From: Inia geoffrensis
Lineage: Eukaryota > Chordata > Mammalia > Artiodactyla > Iniidae
Assembly (NCBI GenBank): GCA_036417435.1
Contig: CM070913.1
Span: 20,056,680-20,120,679, forward strand
Direction: 5' to 3'
DNA: 64,000 nucleotides
Every line of letters begins with the position of its first letter. Within the stretch, counting starts at the first letter, position 1. The notes beneath the pieces are model-generated. The model was not told the DNA's origin. It did not search any database and saw only the letters and a list, made by a program, of their open reading frames with translations. Both the position numbers and the translations under genes were made by a program. This document shows positions 34,495-46,599 of this stretch, piece after piece.

Positions 34495-36160
34495 CTTCTG
34501 ACTTCTTGTAAGTTTATACCACTCACTTTTCACCAGGACACACACACATAGACGCATACACAGACACACGTGCGTAACTGAGAGAGCGAGCCAGGCTGAG
34601 GGATAGAAGCCTTTCCCCTTGTGTACTGGGGGTGTTTACCCCCCCCCCCCAGCTGTGGGAGTGAAGTTGGCCTCAGCAGGAGATGAATTTAATGTAGGAC
34701 AGAAAAGGGAAAACACACAAGGGTGCCCAATGGCCGCCTCCTCGGGCCTACTTTACCGCCAGGCGCTTACTTTCCACCCACGGGCCTCTTAGCGCTGGGA
34801 CTGAATTCTACTCTTCCCCGAATGCCTAGGACTTCCTCTCTGTATCAGAGACGTTTCCTGTCTCCTTGGCCACATTTCTGCTCTGAGAGAAGCATGCTTC
34901 CCGTGCCTTCTCCCCACCACGTTTTAGAGTCTGTCTGGCCCGTGGACCATCCTCTGGCCTGTCCTTTGGCTCCAGTACCCAGAACCCCCCTTCCCATTGG
35001 GTCACAGCCCCTGCTTCCCACGAATGCCCCAAGTCTGGTGGCTGCAGCCCCTGGCCTGGCTATTGCCTCCTACAGGGCTCTGCCTGGAAAACCCTGGTCC
35101 TGGCATCTCACTGCGTCTCCCCATCCCCCTTCCATCCAAAGCGCTGGCAGATGAAACTGGAACAAAGGGACTAACTAAACAGAAGGGTTAAGAACTCTGG
35201 GAGACAAAAGGAGCCTTTGTTGTCATGTGCCATCTCCTGTGGGCTCTGGCCTCTTTGGAGAGCTGTACCCATACCCTGTACTGTTAACATTCACACACTG
35301 ATCCAAAGCACGTGGTCTTCCCTTCCCACCATCTGCGCAGCAACTTAACTGCCTGGCTGTGCGTACTGCAGACTGTAAATAAACCAGGAGTCTCAACTTC
35401 TGAGGGAAAACCACAGCACAGAAATTATGTTAATTCCATTCCTAAACCATTGACATGCAGACACGAATATGAATCAAGTTACTGCTCCAGCTGTTTCATT
35501 GTTACAGATCATCTTCTGTGAAAAAACCATCAGGTATATGTAACCAAACAACTCTCCGTCCAGCTCCCACCCCTCCCCAGCTGCCAACACAATCTTGTTA
35601 AACTACAGTAGAAAATCTGGTGTAGCGATTTGGAATTGAAGGTCTTCCCTCCCCCAGTGACTCACTTGTCCTAAAATGGATATGAGCTATGATGTTCCAA
35701 AGAAAACGTCAGAAATGATAAGCTATGGTAGCTGGATGGAGCTGGGAATTATTTCAGGAAACCTTGAATCCCAAGCACTCAAGCTCTTCTGCTCACTAAG
35801 ATCAGTGCACATCATCTTCTAACGAGTGTTGGATCTTACATAATAGTTGAGCAGATGGGCTGTAGCCATGATTTCTTGCAAATGTAAATTATCTTCTAAA
35901 TGAAATGTGCTTGAGAAAGATACAACAGGCTCAAATTTCCAAACACAGAGGGGAAAAATCAGCTCACCCAAGTCCCATTATTTACTCAGCTGGTTTTGAA
36001 TGCAAGCTAATGTTTTGAAGAGTCCTGGTGTCAGGAAAAGGGAGCGGCAGAGTACTCTGCGTGGAATCCTCTCTCTTTCCCAGACCTCAGCAGCAAGCCC
36101 TCTGCAGAGAGGGAGGAACTTTTCTATTCCCTGGGCATAGAACAGGGAGGTTCATATTGT
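34495..36160. other. Unassigned; longest repeat-free block of the middle
   Basis: 34700-35160 is C-rich with a 143-codon frame that begins with GTG, not ATG, so it is not a eukaryotic ORF as drawn. 35520-36060 looks single-copy. A C tract lies at about 34639-34650. Confidence 0.4.
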
Positions 36161-36167
36161 AATTCTT

Positions 36168-37361
36168 TCTTTTTTCTCTTTAATGTATTTTAAATTGAGG
36201 TCTAATTAACATACAATGAAATGCACAGCCCTCCAGTGTTCAGATGGATGAATTTTGACAATTGTATATATACACATGGAACCAACACCCAACACAAGAT
36301 ATAGAACATATCCACCACACCAGAAAGCTTCCCTCCCTATCCCCAGCCAGGCAACCACTGGTCTGCTTTCTGTCACTATAGAATTAGTTTTGTCTGTTCT
36401 AGAATGTCATACAAGTGGAATCATACAGTAAGAACTGTTTTGTGTTTAGCTTCTTTCATTCAACATAATGTTTTTGAATAATTCATTCAGGTTGTTGCAT
36501 GTATTCATAGTTTGCGCTTTTTAAAAAAATCGCTGAATCGTCCCACTGGAGGAATATACTACAACTCATTTATCCATTTACCTCTCGGACATTTGGATTG
36601 TTTCCAACTGTTGTCTTGAAGTCAAAGGAGAAAGGAAAGTCTTTTTAACAATATTGCTGAAACAACTGGATATATGGGTGGAAAAAAACTTGAACCTCCA
36701 TCCCTATCTTACTCCATATACAAAAGCTAATTCAAAATGGATCACAGACCTACACAGACCTATAACACCTACAGCCACAAAGATGCTAGAATAAAGCATA
36801 ATAACTTTATGACCTTGGGATGGGTAAAGAGTCCTTAGACAGAATACAAAAAGCACTAATCATTAAAAAAGTAGGCTGGTGTCATCAGAATTTTTAATGA
36901 AATTTAATTAAAACAAACAAGAAAATGAATAGACAAACCACAGACCGGAAAAAAAAAAAAATAACACATATATCTGACAAAGGACAGGTATCTAGACAAT
37001 GTAAAGCATGCTTACAGATCAAAAATAAAAAGACGAATGACCCAATTAAAAATGGCAAAAGAGGGCTTCCCTGGTGGTGCAGTGGTTGAGAGTCCGCCTG
37101 CCGATGCAGGGGACACGGGTTCGTGCCCCGGTCTGGGAAGATCCCACATGCTGCGGAGCGGCTGGGCCCGTGAGCCATGGCCGCTGAGCCTGCGCGTCCG
37201 GAGCCTGCGCTCCGCAACGGGAGAGGCCACAACAGTGAGAGGCCCGCGTACCGCAAAAAAAAAAAAAAAGGCAAAAGACTTAAACACTTTACAAAAGATG
37301 TGCAAATGACCAATCAATTCACACAAGAAAGTGCTCAAAATCTTGTCATCCAACTTTTAAA
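36168..37361 (-). mobile_element. L1 with 5' inversion (twin-primed), split by a SINE
   Basis: 36178-36617 is an antisense L1 3' end. 36618-37355 is sense L1 from an upstream ORF2 segment (AACAACTGGATATATGGGTG, AAAATGGATCACAGACC, TCTGACAAAGGACAGG). The two parts do not overlap in L1 content. A weak 7-bp duplication AATTCTT lies at 36161-36167 and 37362-37368. Confidence 0.7.
37063..37269 (+). mobile_element. CHR-2-type SINE inside the L1
   Basis: A complete sense copy flanked by GGCAAAAGA at 37054-37062 and 37270-37278. It lies in the inverted part of the host L1. Confidence 0.96.
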
Positions 37362-37368
37362 AATTCTT

Positions 37369-39309
37369 GTGTGAAATTCATCTGGTTGGTCCCTCAAAGC
37401 TTCTCATTTCCCCTTTCCCACTGGAAGGACTGCATATAAAATGCTAAATGGAAATGGATTTTGCATTTGAAGATTTAGTCCTTTTAACCCTCTCAGACTC
37501 TATGCTTTCTGGTTAGTAATTACAAAGCATTTTCTAGAATTGCTGAGGTGAGCAGGCCTGCAGCTGCCAGAGCCGTCCTTTGTGTGGTTCGGTGCTGCAA
37601 AAGGGAAAAATTCAGAGAGCTCGCGGCCTCGGGCCTCGCAGGGGAAAGGAAGTGGGTGGCTTGTGGACTGCAAGGAGAGCAGGTGTGTCCAGGAGGGAGG
37701 GAGAACGATGACACGTGTACAGGGGCTTCATCAGCATGGGGGTGTGTTCTGCCCTGTCTATGCAAAGCTCAGGTTTGGTGCAGCTTTTACAAGCAGAATA
37801 AGATAAAAATCTCCAAAGGGCTGTTTTCATCACCAACCATTTAAAAGTGAAAACATTATAGCCTCAATGCTTCTTTCATGTGACTGGACTTGGGCCAGTT
37901 ATCCTAAAGAATAGCGGCGTTTATAATTCATCCAACGCAACTACTTATTGAGCACCTACCGTGTTTCGGGCTCTAAAGTAAGCATGGTAAAGGTATAACT
38001 GCATGGTATAGGTCATCAGGAAGCTTAAAAGATTCTAAACAAGCTGTTTTTCATCTAATTAGTCAACTCACTATATCAGGTAGCTAAGAAGTTCTTCTCA
38101 CTGAGCAAGGAAACTGACAAAAGTACCCCTAGCCCAGGACATTGAAAACATTAGAAATCTGCTGCTATTAGGGATGTGATTTGTGTGCTTTCTGAGTATG
38201 GGAAACTGCTGGGAGAAAGACCAAGCTGGGATCTCAACTGGAATCCGACTGACACTGGATTCAGGTGAAAATAGAATTTCTGCCTTCTAACTACATTTTA
38301 AGGACTGAGGCAAAGTGTAAGAGGAAGAGATATATATACTAAGAAGGAGGGAGGCTCTTGAGAATGGTGTTAACTCTATGGCGTGGAATTTAACAGGGGC
38401 CCAGTGACATCTCATTAAACATCATTAAAGTGTGAGGGCTACCACATAAATAAATTAATCAGATAACAGATTCTCATCTGTTTCCAAAAGCAAGTGTATA
38501 CCCCAAATATCATTCCAATATGTAATCGGCGTGAAATTTACTAATGAGGTATTTTACATTTTTTTTTTTATCAAGCTTTTGAAATCTGATGTGCATTTTA
38601 CACATAGGGCATCTCTCAATTTGGACTGCATCTCAAGTGTCCAATAGGCACACACGGCTCATGGTCGGCTATCAAACTGGACAGCACAGATGTGGGACCT
38701 CGCTGCTCAAGCTTGGCTTTAGCACTGCTTTTGCACATGTGCATTTTCTTCTCAAGACTGCAGCTCCTTAAAGGCAAGTTGGACATCTATTTAACATTGT
38801 AACTCTCACAGTGCCCTGCCTAAAAGGGCTATTTATCAAATACTAGCTAACTAAAGTTAATTGAATAAGAACTAGTTGATGACTCAATTGTCTAATTTAG
38901 TCTCATGAATTTTTACTCAGAATGTTACTATTCTTTAACTTGTCATTTTGTGACTTAAAATGTATATTTTTCTCTGCTTGGTTATCTTGGGTACCTGCTG
39001 AGCTGCTTTCCTGCATTGTATTTATTTGCTTTAGAGGCAGCTTCCATTTTTCCTGTTAATCAGGAGGGAGGACGCCATTCCACCCCACCTCCCTGTGCTG
39101 CCTCCTAGGGATGGTCCCAGGGGTGTGTGTGTGGGGGGGGGACAGTGGTAATCATAACCAGGGACAGATGCCACCTATGTTTCCCACACTTGTTGGATAG
39201 AATCCCCTGGAGTGCTTGGTAGAGACACAGATTATCAGTAAAAGCAAAAAAAAAAAATTGATACTTCATCATTTTAGTTGGAAAATTTTCAGAAATGAAA
39301 TAACTCTTT
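37369..39309. other. Mostly unassigned; L2 and MER5 scraps
   Basis: 37925-38030 (TATTGAGCACCTACCGTG) is an antisense L2 end. About 39185-39235 resembles a MER5-like scrap. The rest, including a GC-rich patch near 37620, has no identified feature. Confidence 0.4.
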
Positions 39310-39530
39310 AAGTCTGCATAGTATTTTACCATTTGCAAGATGTCTTTGGGCTTGACCTTTTGATCCTTGATACAACCTTAAGAAGTCTGGAGGGTAAATG
39401 TCAGGTACGCCTCTTGTCATGTAAGGAAACCGAGACTGGGTGGCTTTGGGTGGACTGCCTGATATCACACAGCTAGCAAGTGGTGTATATATTTTTGCAC
39501 ACAGGCTTTCTGATTCCAAGTGTCTCCCAA
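39310..39530 (-). mobile_element. MIR SINE, antisense
   Basis: ATGTAAGGAAACCGAGACTG, GATATCACACAGCTAGCAAG and GGCTTTCTGATTCCAAGTG are the complement of MIR core and 5' parts. Confidence 0.7.
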
Positions 39531-39737
39531 ATGTTTAAACCGAACAGTTTATAATTAGACATCGTTCTGCCAAATACTCAAATGATACTGGCTCCAATCC
39601 TGTCTTGCTAACTATCAGGAGTTAGCACCCTTCAGTGTGTCCTCTGGAGAGTTCTATGAGCATCCCGGGGCTGCTTTCCACTTGCTCCAGTGTGGGTTCC
39701 CCCCAGCTTCTGTTTTACCTGTCTTTGTGCTGCATAG

Positions 39738-40000
39738 CACCTCTCTGGCCACCTTTGGGGCATCATTCCAACATGGGATCTGCCTTCCCTGGTCTCCCCC
39801 AAAGCATTGCAGGGGCCAGGTGGTCACTCTCAACCAAACTTTAGCGAAGTGTTGCTCAGGGCACAGAAAAAAGAATATACAACTCAAAGAACAAGTGATA
39901 TCTTCAAGTAGCAGATGTGGTTACATGCTGAGCTTCTATTCTAGCCTGGACCCAACCTCAGAGCTCATAACCATGCTTGGTTCTCAACCTACCTCCAAAT
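39738..40000 (+). CDS. Weak candidate coding exon upstream of the 42.8-52.3 kb chain
   Basis: A frame is open from 39586 to 40287 (234 codons), the longest in the window without a repeat explanation, although it has no early ATG. A good donor, AAT|GTAAGT, at 40001 would end an exon in phase 1. Joined to 42815 it gives a serine codon and keeps the frame. The acceptor is uncertain: TGTCTTTGTGCTGCATAG ending at 39737 is the best pyrimidine-rich option, giving an entry phase of 2; 39691, 39706 and 39962 are alternatives. The product (for example KKNIQLKEQVISSSS) is not recognised. It may be chance. Confidence 0.25.
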
Positions 40001-41302
40001 GTAAGTGCCAGCTCCTGCATTGCTATATGTGGAAGTCTAGAAAAACTGACGTGAAAGTGCAGAGAAAAAAGGGACTTTCCCCCTTCCCTTTGTCTGAAGT
40101 TCACCTTTCAGGTTCTTACTTCCTGACCTGGCGAGGACTAATAGAATTGACAGTAGGAATGGCCACTCGTCTCAGAAGTCCCTTCTCCTCCACAAGAGCT
40201 TGCATGGCCTTGCGCGGGACAAGTGAAATTACCCTGGAAAGCGGTAACCCAACATCCCTACATTCTTGGGTATTCCAATTCAAATGACCCTGCATCCACT
40301 TTCTCTCAAGTCTGCAGAGTCCTTCTGTTCCCACGGAGACTCATCTAGATCTCCTACTTGTTCAAGAACCTACACAACTCCCAAGAACAGGCAATATCTT
40401 ACAGACAAAGAGCTATCTAACTGCCTGCTGAGAAAAAGAAAATCTCCTGTAAGAAAATAACAAATCTCTGCTTTAAAAAGACGGTTTGTAAAACCAAGAA
40501 AAAGCTGAACTTTCTCAGTCTGAGAAATTTGTATTTGGACCACTAAGCCAAGTCCAGATTTTCTCCCCAAAGAAGTCTCTGCACCTTTACCCTCGGCAAG
40601 GGGCTGTTTCTGACAAAGGGACAGCCTGCCCCACTAAGACATTTAATATCCACCTCTTTGGAAGTAGCAACTCCTTCTAACTTTAAAGTGATGCTTTTCC
40701 CAGGTACTAAACTCATCAAGGTTTCCTAAAACAGATCGCGGCTCTAGTCAGGGCAGCCTGTTTTACCCAGGGATGACGTAAGCCCAGCACTTTGTCCTGT
40801 ATCCCTCTGGCCCCTGAAACTATGTAGACGGAACAGAACTTCACCTTTGTAGGGTGACTCAGCTGGCACTATGAACATCAATTACTGCGCTGTTCTAATA
40901 CAATGATGCCTTCAGGGAAACTGGGCTGGGCAGGTCAGTTTGCCCTGGTATTAAATGGCCCCAGACAAGTCTCCTTGGATTTCTGTCTCTCTCTTTGCAG
41001 TTTGCTTTCAAACAGTCATATTTTTTCTTCTTGCTGCTGTTGGTGAACCTGTTTCTGAAGCATGGTCTTCCCTTCCCAGCCTCGCTGTGGGCTGAGAATC
41101 CTGACATCTAAGCTTAGTGGAACTGTTTCTAAATTAAGAGTGTATATCTTCTAAGTGAGGATCTCAGGGTCTTCCATCTATGTAAAAAGCGTGTTTAGCT
41201 TCTTAATGTGCTTCTCCTTTTTTTCAGTTCTGTTGCTGATACTTTTTCACCCATCTATTCATTCAATACATATTTATGAAGTGGTTATGTGCTCAGCATT
41301 GG
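40001..41302. other. Unassigned sequence
   Basis: A pyrimidine-rich acceptor-like site ends at 41000 (TCTCTCTCTTTGCAG), but no donor keeps an open exon after it. No repeat is recognised. Confidence 0.4.
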
Positions 41303-41472
41303 TACAGTGGTGCTCAACCTTGGCCGCACATTGGAATCACTGGAGAGCTTTAAAAACTCCCAGGGCTGGGCTTCCATCTGCAGAAGATTATGATGTAAAC
41401 CGATTCCGGGGATGGCTTGGACATTACGATTTTGAGAAGCTTCCCAGGTCATTGCAATATGCAGTCCGGCTT
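41303..41472 (+). mobile_element. MER5-like hAT-Charlie remnant
   Basis: CAGTGGTGCTCAACCTTGGC, then CACATTGGAATCACTGG and AGAGCTTTAAAAACTCCCAG at the left, with a decayed AGAAGCTTCCCAGGTCATTG right half, match MER5-type elements. Confidence 0.7.
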
Positions 41473-41944
41473 ACGAGCCCCTAAGATGGCTCGGAAGACT
41501 AAGGGACCTCTCCAGAGGTCTAATGTGTCAGCGCCCTGTGCGAACCCATTATCTTTCTCTCCTCTGGCACCTTACAGCAATTTCCACCTCCCGGAGGAGT
41601 TTTTAAAGCTTTCCTTTACCTATGCTTTTTGCTACTTGGACTATTTGAGCCTTTAAATATGCTTTTTGGACATCTCTCCTTTCAATAATGTACAGAACAT
41701 ATGATTAGAGAGATTAAGCCCTTGGACCCGAGTCTGATATTATTGTAGACAATAAACTTTCATTAGTCAGAGATTTGTAGTCAAATCTTGATATTGAAGA
41801 AATCTGAGCCTCTTCCGGGAACAGAATTTCATCTTGAGCGATGGAGGGCACAATCTGTTCCAAACCCTGCTTCCTTCTTCCTGTTCCAGAATTGAAACTT
41901 GGAATTCCTCTTCGGCATGGAGGTCTGATCTGGAAGCCCAAAGG

Positions 41945-42110
41945 GTAGTAGTTCTAATGTTACCGTTGCTTACTGTGTGACCTTGGGTAAGTCAGATAAC
42001 CATTCTGGGCTCTAGATGCCTCATTTTTAAGTTTTTAGCAATGCGTGCCATAAACTTAAAGTCAAAGGGATTTTGTGATGATTAGTTGAAAAGGATTGTT
42101 AGTCCATATT
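41945..42110 (+). mobile_element. MIR SINE remnant
   Basis: GTTGCTTACTGTGTGACCTT then GGGTAAGTCAGATAACC, CTCTAGATGCCTCATTTTTA and TTGTGATGATTAGTTGA follow MIR. Confidence 0.7.
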
Positions 42111-42814
42111 TTTGTAGAAAAAAAATTGAACAACATTATCACAAGGTAATATATCTACTGTGAGTTGGTGTTGGACCTTTGCTTCGTCTCTTTTGCACAA
42201 GTTGAGCTCTAGTTTAAGTTTTTAAAACCGGATACACAGATTAATAAAACCTATTCCTAGTCTCTGAGAAGACATAAATAATGTGATATTTAAATTTGGC
42301 ATGGAATTTCTTTTGTATTAAATCTGTTTTGGATTAGGATGGGGAAAGTGTGAAAAGACACAAACAATGTTTTAGGGAAGCAAAGTCCAGACTTCTGAAT
42401 GAGAGGTAAAGATTTCCAGGAGCTGTGAGGGTCTAGACAGCCCTCCCTCTCCACCTGCTATGTGCAAGAGAAAAACACGTGGCAGTGGGCAAGGTACTTC
42501 CCAAAGTTAAATGACCAGAACAGAGTTTTGTAATGGAACTCAGGTTGGTGACGGTACAGACAGCCTATGAGAAATGTGTTGTCCCAAAGTTCTACCTGTA
42601 GGAAGGACACAGCTCTTACAGGACTGGGGAGGGCAAGTGGCAGAGATTAACCCTCATGGTGCCAGAGGACCCGTTCATTTTTATGTATCCACGGCTGACA
42701 AAGGAAAGTCAGAAAGAAAAGAGTGAACTGCCGCTTTGCATGAAGACCATCCCATTTTCCTTTCTCCACTTCTCCACCCTCAGGCTCAAGGCTTCCCTCT
42801 CTCCCTCCACACAG

Positions 42815-42880
42815 CAGCTGTGCCTTCCACACCAGGAAGGAGCCTGAAGATTTCCAAGCACAAGTGGGAGATGGAGCGGG
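42815..42880 (+). CDS. Candidate coding exon 1 of the chain (66 bp)
   Basis: A long pyrimidine tract (CTTCCCTCTCTCCCTCCACA) leads to CAG|CAG, a NAGNAG acceptor allowing starts at 42815 or 42818. The donor is CGGG|GTAAGA at 42881. In the frame used by the later exons it reads AVPSTPGRSLKISKHKWEME, then R, with entry and exit both in phase 1. The exit base G plus the first two bases of 47861 gives GAA. Its short length means its own open frame is weak evidence; the case rests on splice sites and phase. Function unknown. Confidence 0.4.
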
Positions 42881-42929
42881 GTAAGAGTGGGATAGCCCAG
42901 GAGAGGGTTCCTGGGACTTGAAGGAGAAG

Positions 42930-43405
42930 AGATATTAAAGGATCCACACGGTGTGAGGAGAGGGGAGATGGAAGCAATGCGAGGAAAGAGATGTACCCAA
43001 AGGGGATACTGTGGCAGCTACACGTGTGTGTACCGCTCTGATCTCCCTTCAAGGGAACCTGCATCTCCTGATATGCCCCGTCTTCATGCTGGGCCCCCTC
43101 CCTCCCACCAACCCAGCCAGCGACCATGCTCAGTGGGAGTGCCCGCTATTCAGGCCCGACACCGGACTCCTGCTCTGCCGTGGGGTGCCTTGTGAGCCTG
43201 GATGCAACTCTTCAGCCCAAGATCCCTTCCTTCCTTTTCTCCTTTCACAGGTGTCAGACCAGAGTCCTGCTCTGAAGGCTGTCCCCGCCTACTCCTGTGT
43301 CCTTTCCCCTTTGTCTTTCATAGATGTGTCCCCAATAAATCTCTTGCATGTTTCATTCTATCCTGGAGTCTGCTTCTCAGAGGACCCACTCTGACAAAGA
43401 CCCCT
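42930..43405 (+). mobile_element. Old LTR-like element
   Basis: It ends with AATAAA at 43334-43339, CTGGAGTCTGCTTCTCAGAG and ACCCACTCTGACA, the same end type as 2790-3520. Upstream blocks (CAGTGGGAGTGCCCGCTATT, GGGGTGCCTTGTGAGCCTGG) fit that family. The left border is uncertain. Confidence 0.45.
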
Positions 43406-43639
43406 GGGAGATCAAGGAAGTGTCTATAGCAGGCTGTCTCAGCGTGTGCACGAGGACTCTTTTCCCATCTGCCCATACGTGATCACCCCTCTCCCATCGT
43501 ACAAAATAAAGAGGTACTTCTCCTCCATCCAGAGTCTTACTAGGATCATAGCCCCAAGGGTATTAAAAATGTCCCAGGTGCCAAACAAAATGACAATTTG
43601 AAATATCAGCATTTGACTCGTTTAATCAAGACATTCCCG

Positions 43640-44346
43640 TAGGGGCAAGAAGAGGGTCCCCGGTAGGTCTGCAAATTAAATGGACTATGACAGATTAACA
43701 GGAGAAAAGCATAAAAAATTTATTTAATATACGTTTTACGTGACATTGGGAGCCTTCTTAAGGAAAAGAAGACCCAAAGAAATGGTTAAACCTGAGTGGA
43801 GTTGATTTTTTTTTTTTGTGGTACGTGGGCCTCTCACCGTTGTGGCCTCTCCCGTTGCGGAGCACAGGCTCCGGATGCGCAGGCTCAGCAGCCACGGCTC
43901 ACGGGCCCGGCCGCTCCGCGGCACGTGGGATCCTCCTGGACCGGGGCACGAACCCGTGTCCCCTGCATCGGCAGGCGGACTCTCAACCACCGCGCCACCA
44001 GGGAAGCCCAAACCTGAGTGTTTTTACGCTGGATTTGATGAAGAGGGGACAGTCATGGAAACATAGGATAAGACAGAGCATGAGGTAAGGGTAGGAAACT
44101 GGGGGAAACTTAGCAAGACCTGTCCAGATTCTTCTCGGCATCCCTCCCTGTTAGAGAAAAGGATGCTTCCTCAGGAATAAGGAGGGTGCCTCTCATATGA
44201 GGGTGTTAAGGCCTACTTCAGGGAAGACAAGGAAGATGGATGAGTCCTTCCTGCACCTGTTTTTTCTCACATTCCTTCAGTTTAAAATATTCAATATGCC
44301 AAGGTGCCGTATTTTGGGTTAGCGTATCCTGAACTCCATTACTGCA
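43640..44346 (-). mobile_element. LTR, antisense copy of the 34-kb family
   Basis: The minus strand reads TGCAGTAATGGAGTTCAGGA, ACCCAAAATACGGCACC, TTGGCATATTGAATATT and, towards the left, CTCCTGTTAATCTGTCATAG and CCGGGGACCC. This is the same order as 34043-34494. A CHR-2 SINE splits it. Confidence 0.7.
43799..44009 (-). mobile_element. CHR-2-type SINE inside the LTR
   Basis: A complete antisense copy with an 11-bp duplication, AAACCTGAGTG, at 43788-43798 and 44010-44020. Confidence 0.96.
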
Positions 44347-44368
44347 AACCTGTGATTGGTCCATTCTT

Positions 44369-44480
44369 TTTGTTTGTTTGTTGGGCCTGCAGGATCTTAG
44401 TTTCCTGACAAGGGACCGAACCCGTGCCCCCTGCAGTGGAAGCGCAGAGACCTAACCATTGGGCTGCCCGGGAATTTCCC
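44369..44480 (-). mobile_element. CHR-1-type SINE
   Basis: An antisense copy from T-rich tail to CCCGGGAATTTCCC head. It is flanked by GGTCCATTCTT (44358-44368) and GGTCAATTCTT (44481-44491). Confidence 0.93.
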
Positions 44481-44491
44481 GGTCAATTCTT

Positions 44492-45247
44492 AAGTATATT
44501 GCTGTTAAGGGTTAAGCCATGACATTCGAAATGGAGTGTTTTGGCCCATGTCATCATGTTCTTGTTTCAAATCTATTAAAGACTGGGGCAGCAGAAGTGA
44601 TGACAATTTTCATTTAAATATTTCGGGGGGTGACCATTGAAGGCCCCTCCCAGACCTCCAATGACAGGGAGCTCATTTGATTAGGGCCCCAGTTACTGCG
44701 CTCTGAAATCCATTGTCATGCTTCCCACAGGCTGTGCTCAGCCAGCCACTGATGTGGCCAGGGTACCACCTTAGTCCTGAGGAACTAAGTTCCTCGGACT
44801 CCTCTGATGGCCAGCTTTGGCCCCAAGACCCTCTGATGGCCTTGCTGAACCTTCCTTAGGCCTCACAGCCACCTGGACCCTTCTGCCCTCTCCCTTTGTG
44901 TGGTCTCAGATTTGCACTGTGGTCCAGGAAGGCTCCCTGTTTCCTCTACCTCCCCGCCCACACTCCCCCAGCCTCTATTCTCTCTCATCCTTGTTTCCTC
45001 TAATAAAGTCTTTGCATCTGTTTCTAGAACTGCCACAGCTCACTTCTGCCCCCGTAACCCTGGTTGTCAATGGCCACCCTCTTGGATGGAGCCCCGTGAT
45101 GACACCTCAGCCTTGTTTCACACAGGCACCATGTTCACGGCAGGCTCTGTGCCTTAGCTCTCCATCTCTCCTACATTTAAGAGTCAGAAATACGAGGGAT
45201 TCCATCATGAAGGACACACGTTAACAGGATGATCTGAATTAAAAAAT
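44492..45247. other. Unassigned; possible LTR scrap near 44800-45060
   Basis: CTCTAATAAAGTCTTTGCAT at about 45000 looks like an LTR poly(A) region. CTCTGATGGCC occurs twice near 44810-44840. The 135-codon frame here starts at TTG and is not called a gene. Confidence 0.35.
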
Positions 45248-45256
45248 AAAGTTGGA

Positions 45257-45373
45257 GGGTGTTCCCTGATGGTCCAGTGGTTAAGACCTGGGCTTTCACT
45301 GCCAAAGGCCTGGGTTCAATCCCTTGGTCAGGGAACCAAGATCCCACAAGCTGTGTGGTGTGGGGGGAAAAAA
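45257..45373 (+). mobile_element. CHR-1-type SINE
   Basis: The head GGTGTTCCCTGATGGTCCAG has lost the usual GGGAATTCC start. The tail is A-rich. Duplication AAAGTTGGA lies at 45248-45256 and 45374-45382. Confidence 0.9.
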
Positions 45374-45652
45374 AAAGTTGGATTTTTCTAACAGAAAGTA
45401 AGTCTGATTGGACTGATTGATAGACTTGATGCTGAGGCTATTTAGATTCCATGGGAGACATCTTCTATATATTGGATGAGCTAAGTTCACAGTTCCAAGA
45501 TTTTGAAACAAACTTCATGTGTTTAAGCATGCAATTTTAAGATTACATATTTTTAATCACATTGATAACAAAAATTGAGGTTAATGATATTTCAGTTTTG
45601 CCAACCTTTTCTGAGTATATCAGGAATGAAAATATGCTTCCAAAGTAAGAGT

Positions 45653-46599
45653 AACTGGTTGCAGAATTATTTACAATAACCAAGATACAGAAGCAACCTA
45701 AGTGGCCATCAGCAGAAGAATGGCTAACGAAGATGTGATACATATACACAATGGAATATCACTCAGCCATAAAAAAGAATGAAATCTTGCCATTTGTGAC
45801 AACGTGGATGGACCTAGAGGGTATTATGCTAAGTGAAATAAGTCAGAGAGAGAAAGACAAATACTGTATGATCTCACTTATATGTGGAATCTAAAAAACA
45901 GAGTCATAGATACAGAGGACAAACGTGTGGTTGCCAGAGGGGAGAGGGGTGGGGGAAGGAGAGAAATAAGTGAGGGAGATTAAGAGATACAAACTTCCAG
46001 TTGCAAAATAAATGAGTTACAGGTATGAAATGTACAGCATGGGGAATATAGTCAATAATTGTGTAATATCTTTGTATGGTGACAGATGGTAACTAGACTC
46101 ATGGTGATCATTTTGAAATGTCTTGAAATATTGAATCAGGATGTTGTATAACAGGGACTACCATAGTATTGTAGGTCAATTATACTTCAAAAACAAACAA
46201 ATAAGCAAACAAACAAAAAACTCATAGAAAAAGAGATGGGATTTGTGGTTATCAGAGGTAGGAGATGGGGGAGGGTGACTTGGATGAAAGCAGTCAAAAG
46301 ATACAAAGTTCCAGTTATGAGATAAATAAGTACTAGGAACGTAGTATATAACATGATAAATATAATCAACACTGCTGTATGTTATATATGAAAATTGTAG
46401 GAGTAAATTCTAGGAGTTTTCATCACAAAGAAAAAATTTTTTACTATTTAATTTTGAATCTCTATGAGATGATCACTAAACTTGTGATGATCATTTCACG
46501 ATGTATGTAAGTCAACTCATTATGCTGTACACCTTACACTCATGCAGTGCTGTATGTCAATTGTATCTCAAACCAAAAAACACAAACAAACAAACAAAA
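45653..46599 (+). mobile_element. L1 3' end with two tandem 3' UTR modules
   Basis: An ORF2 tail (TACAATAACCAAGATACAGA) runs into a 3' UTR ending in an AAACAAACAAATAAGCAAAC tract near 46190-46215. A second 3' UTR then restarts at ACTCATAGAAAAAGAGATGG and ends in another A-rich tail near 46577-46599. One perfect 12-bp duplication, CAAAGTAAGAGT (45641-45652 and 46600-46611), bounds the whole unit. Confidence 0.9.

Noticed and set aside
34723..35154. 143-codon + strand frame
   Set aside because: It begins with GTG, not ATG, in C-rich DNA, with no splice support or recognisable domain.
38165..38267. A 93-bp segment ending at GATTCAG|GTGAAA, open in one frame
   Set aside because: The acceptor has a poor pyrimidine tract, the phase (2) does not fit the exon chain, and the open length is unremarkable.
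44817..45224. 135-codon + strand frame
   Set aside because: It starts with TTG and crosses an LTR-like poly(A) region; no coding evidence.
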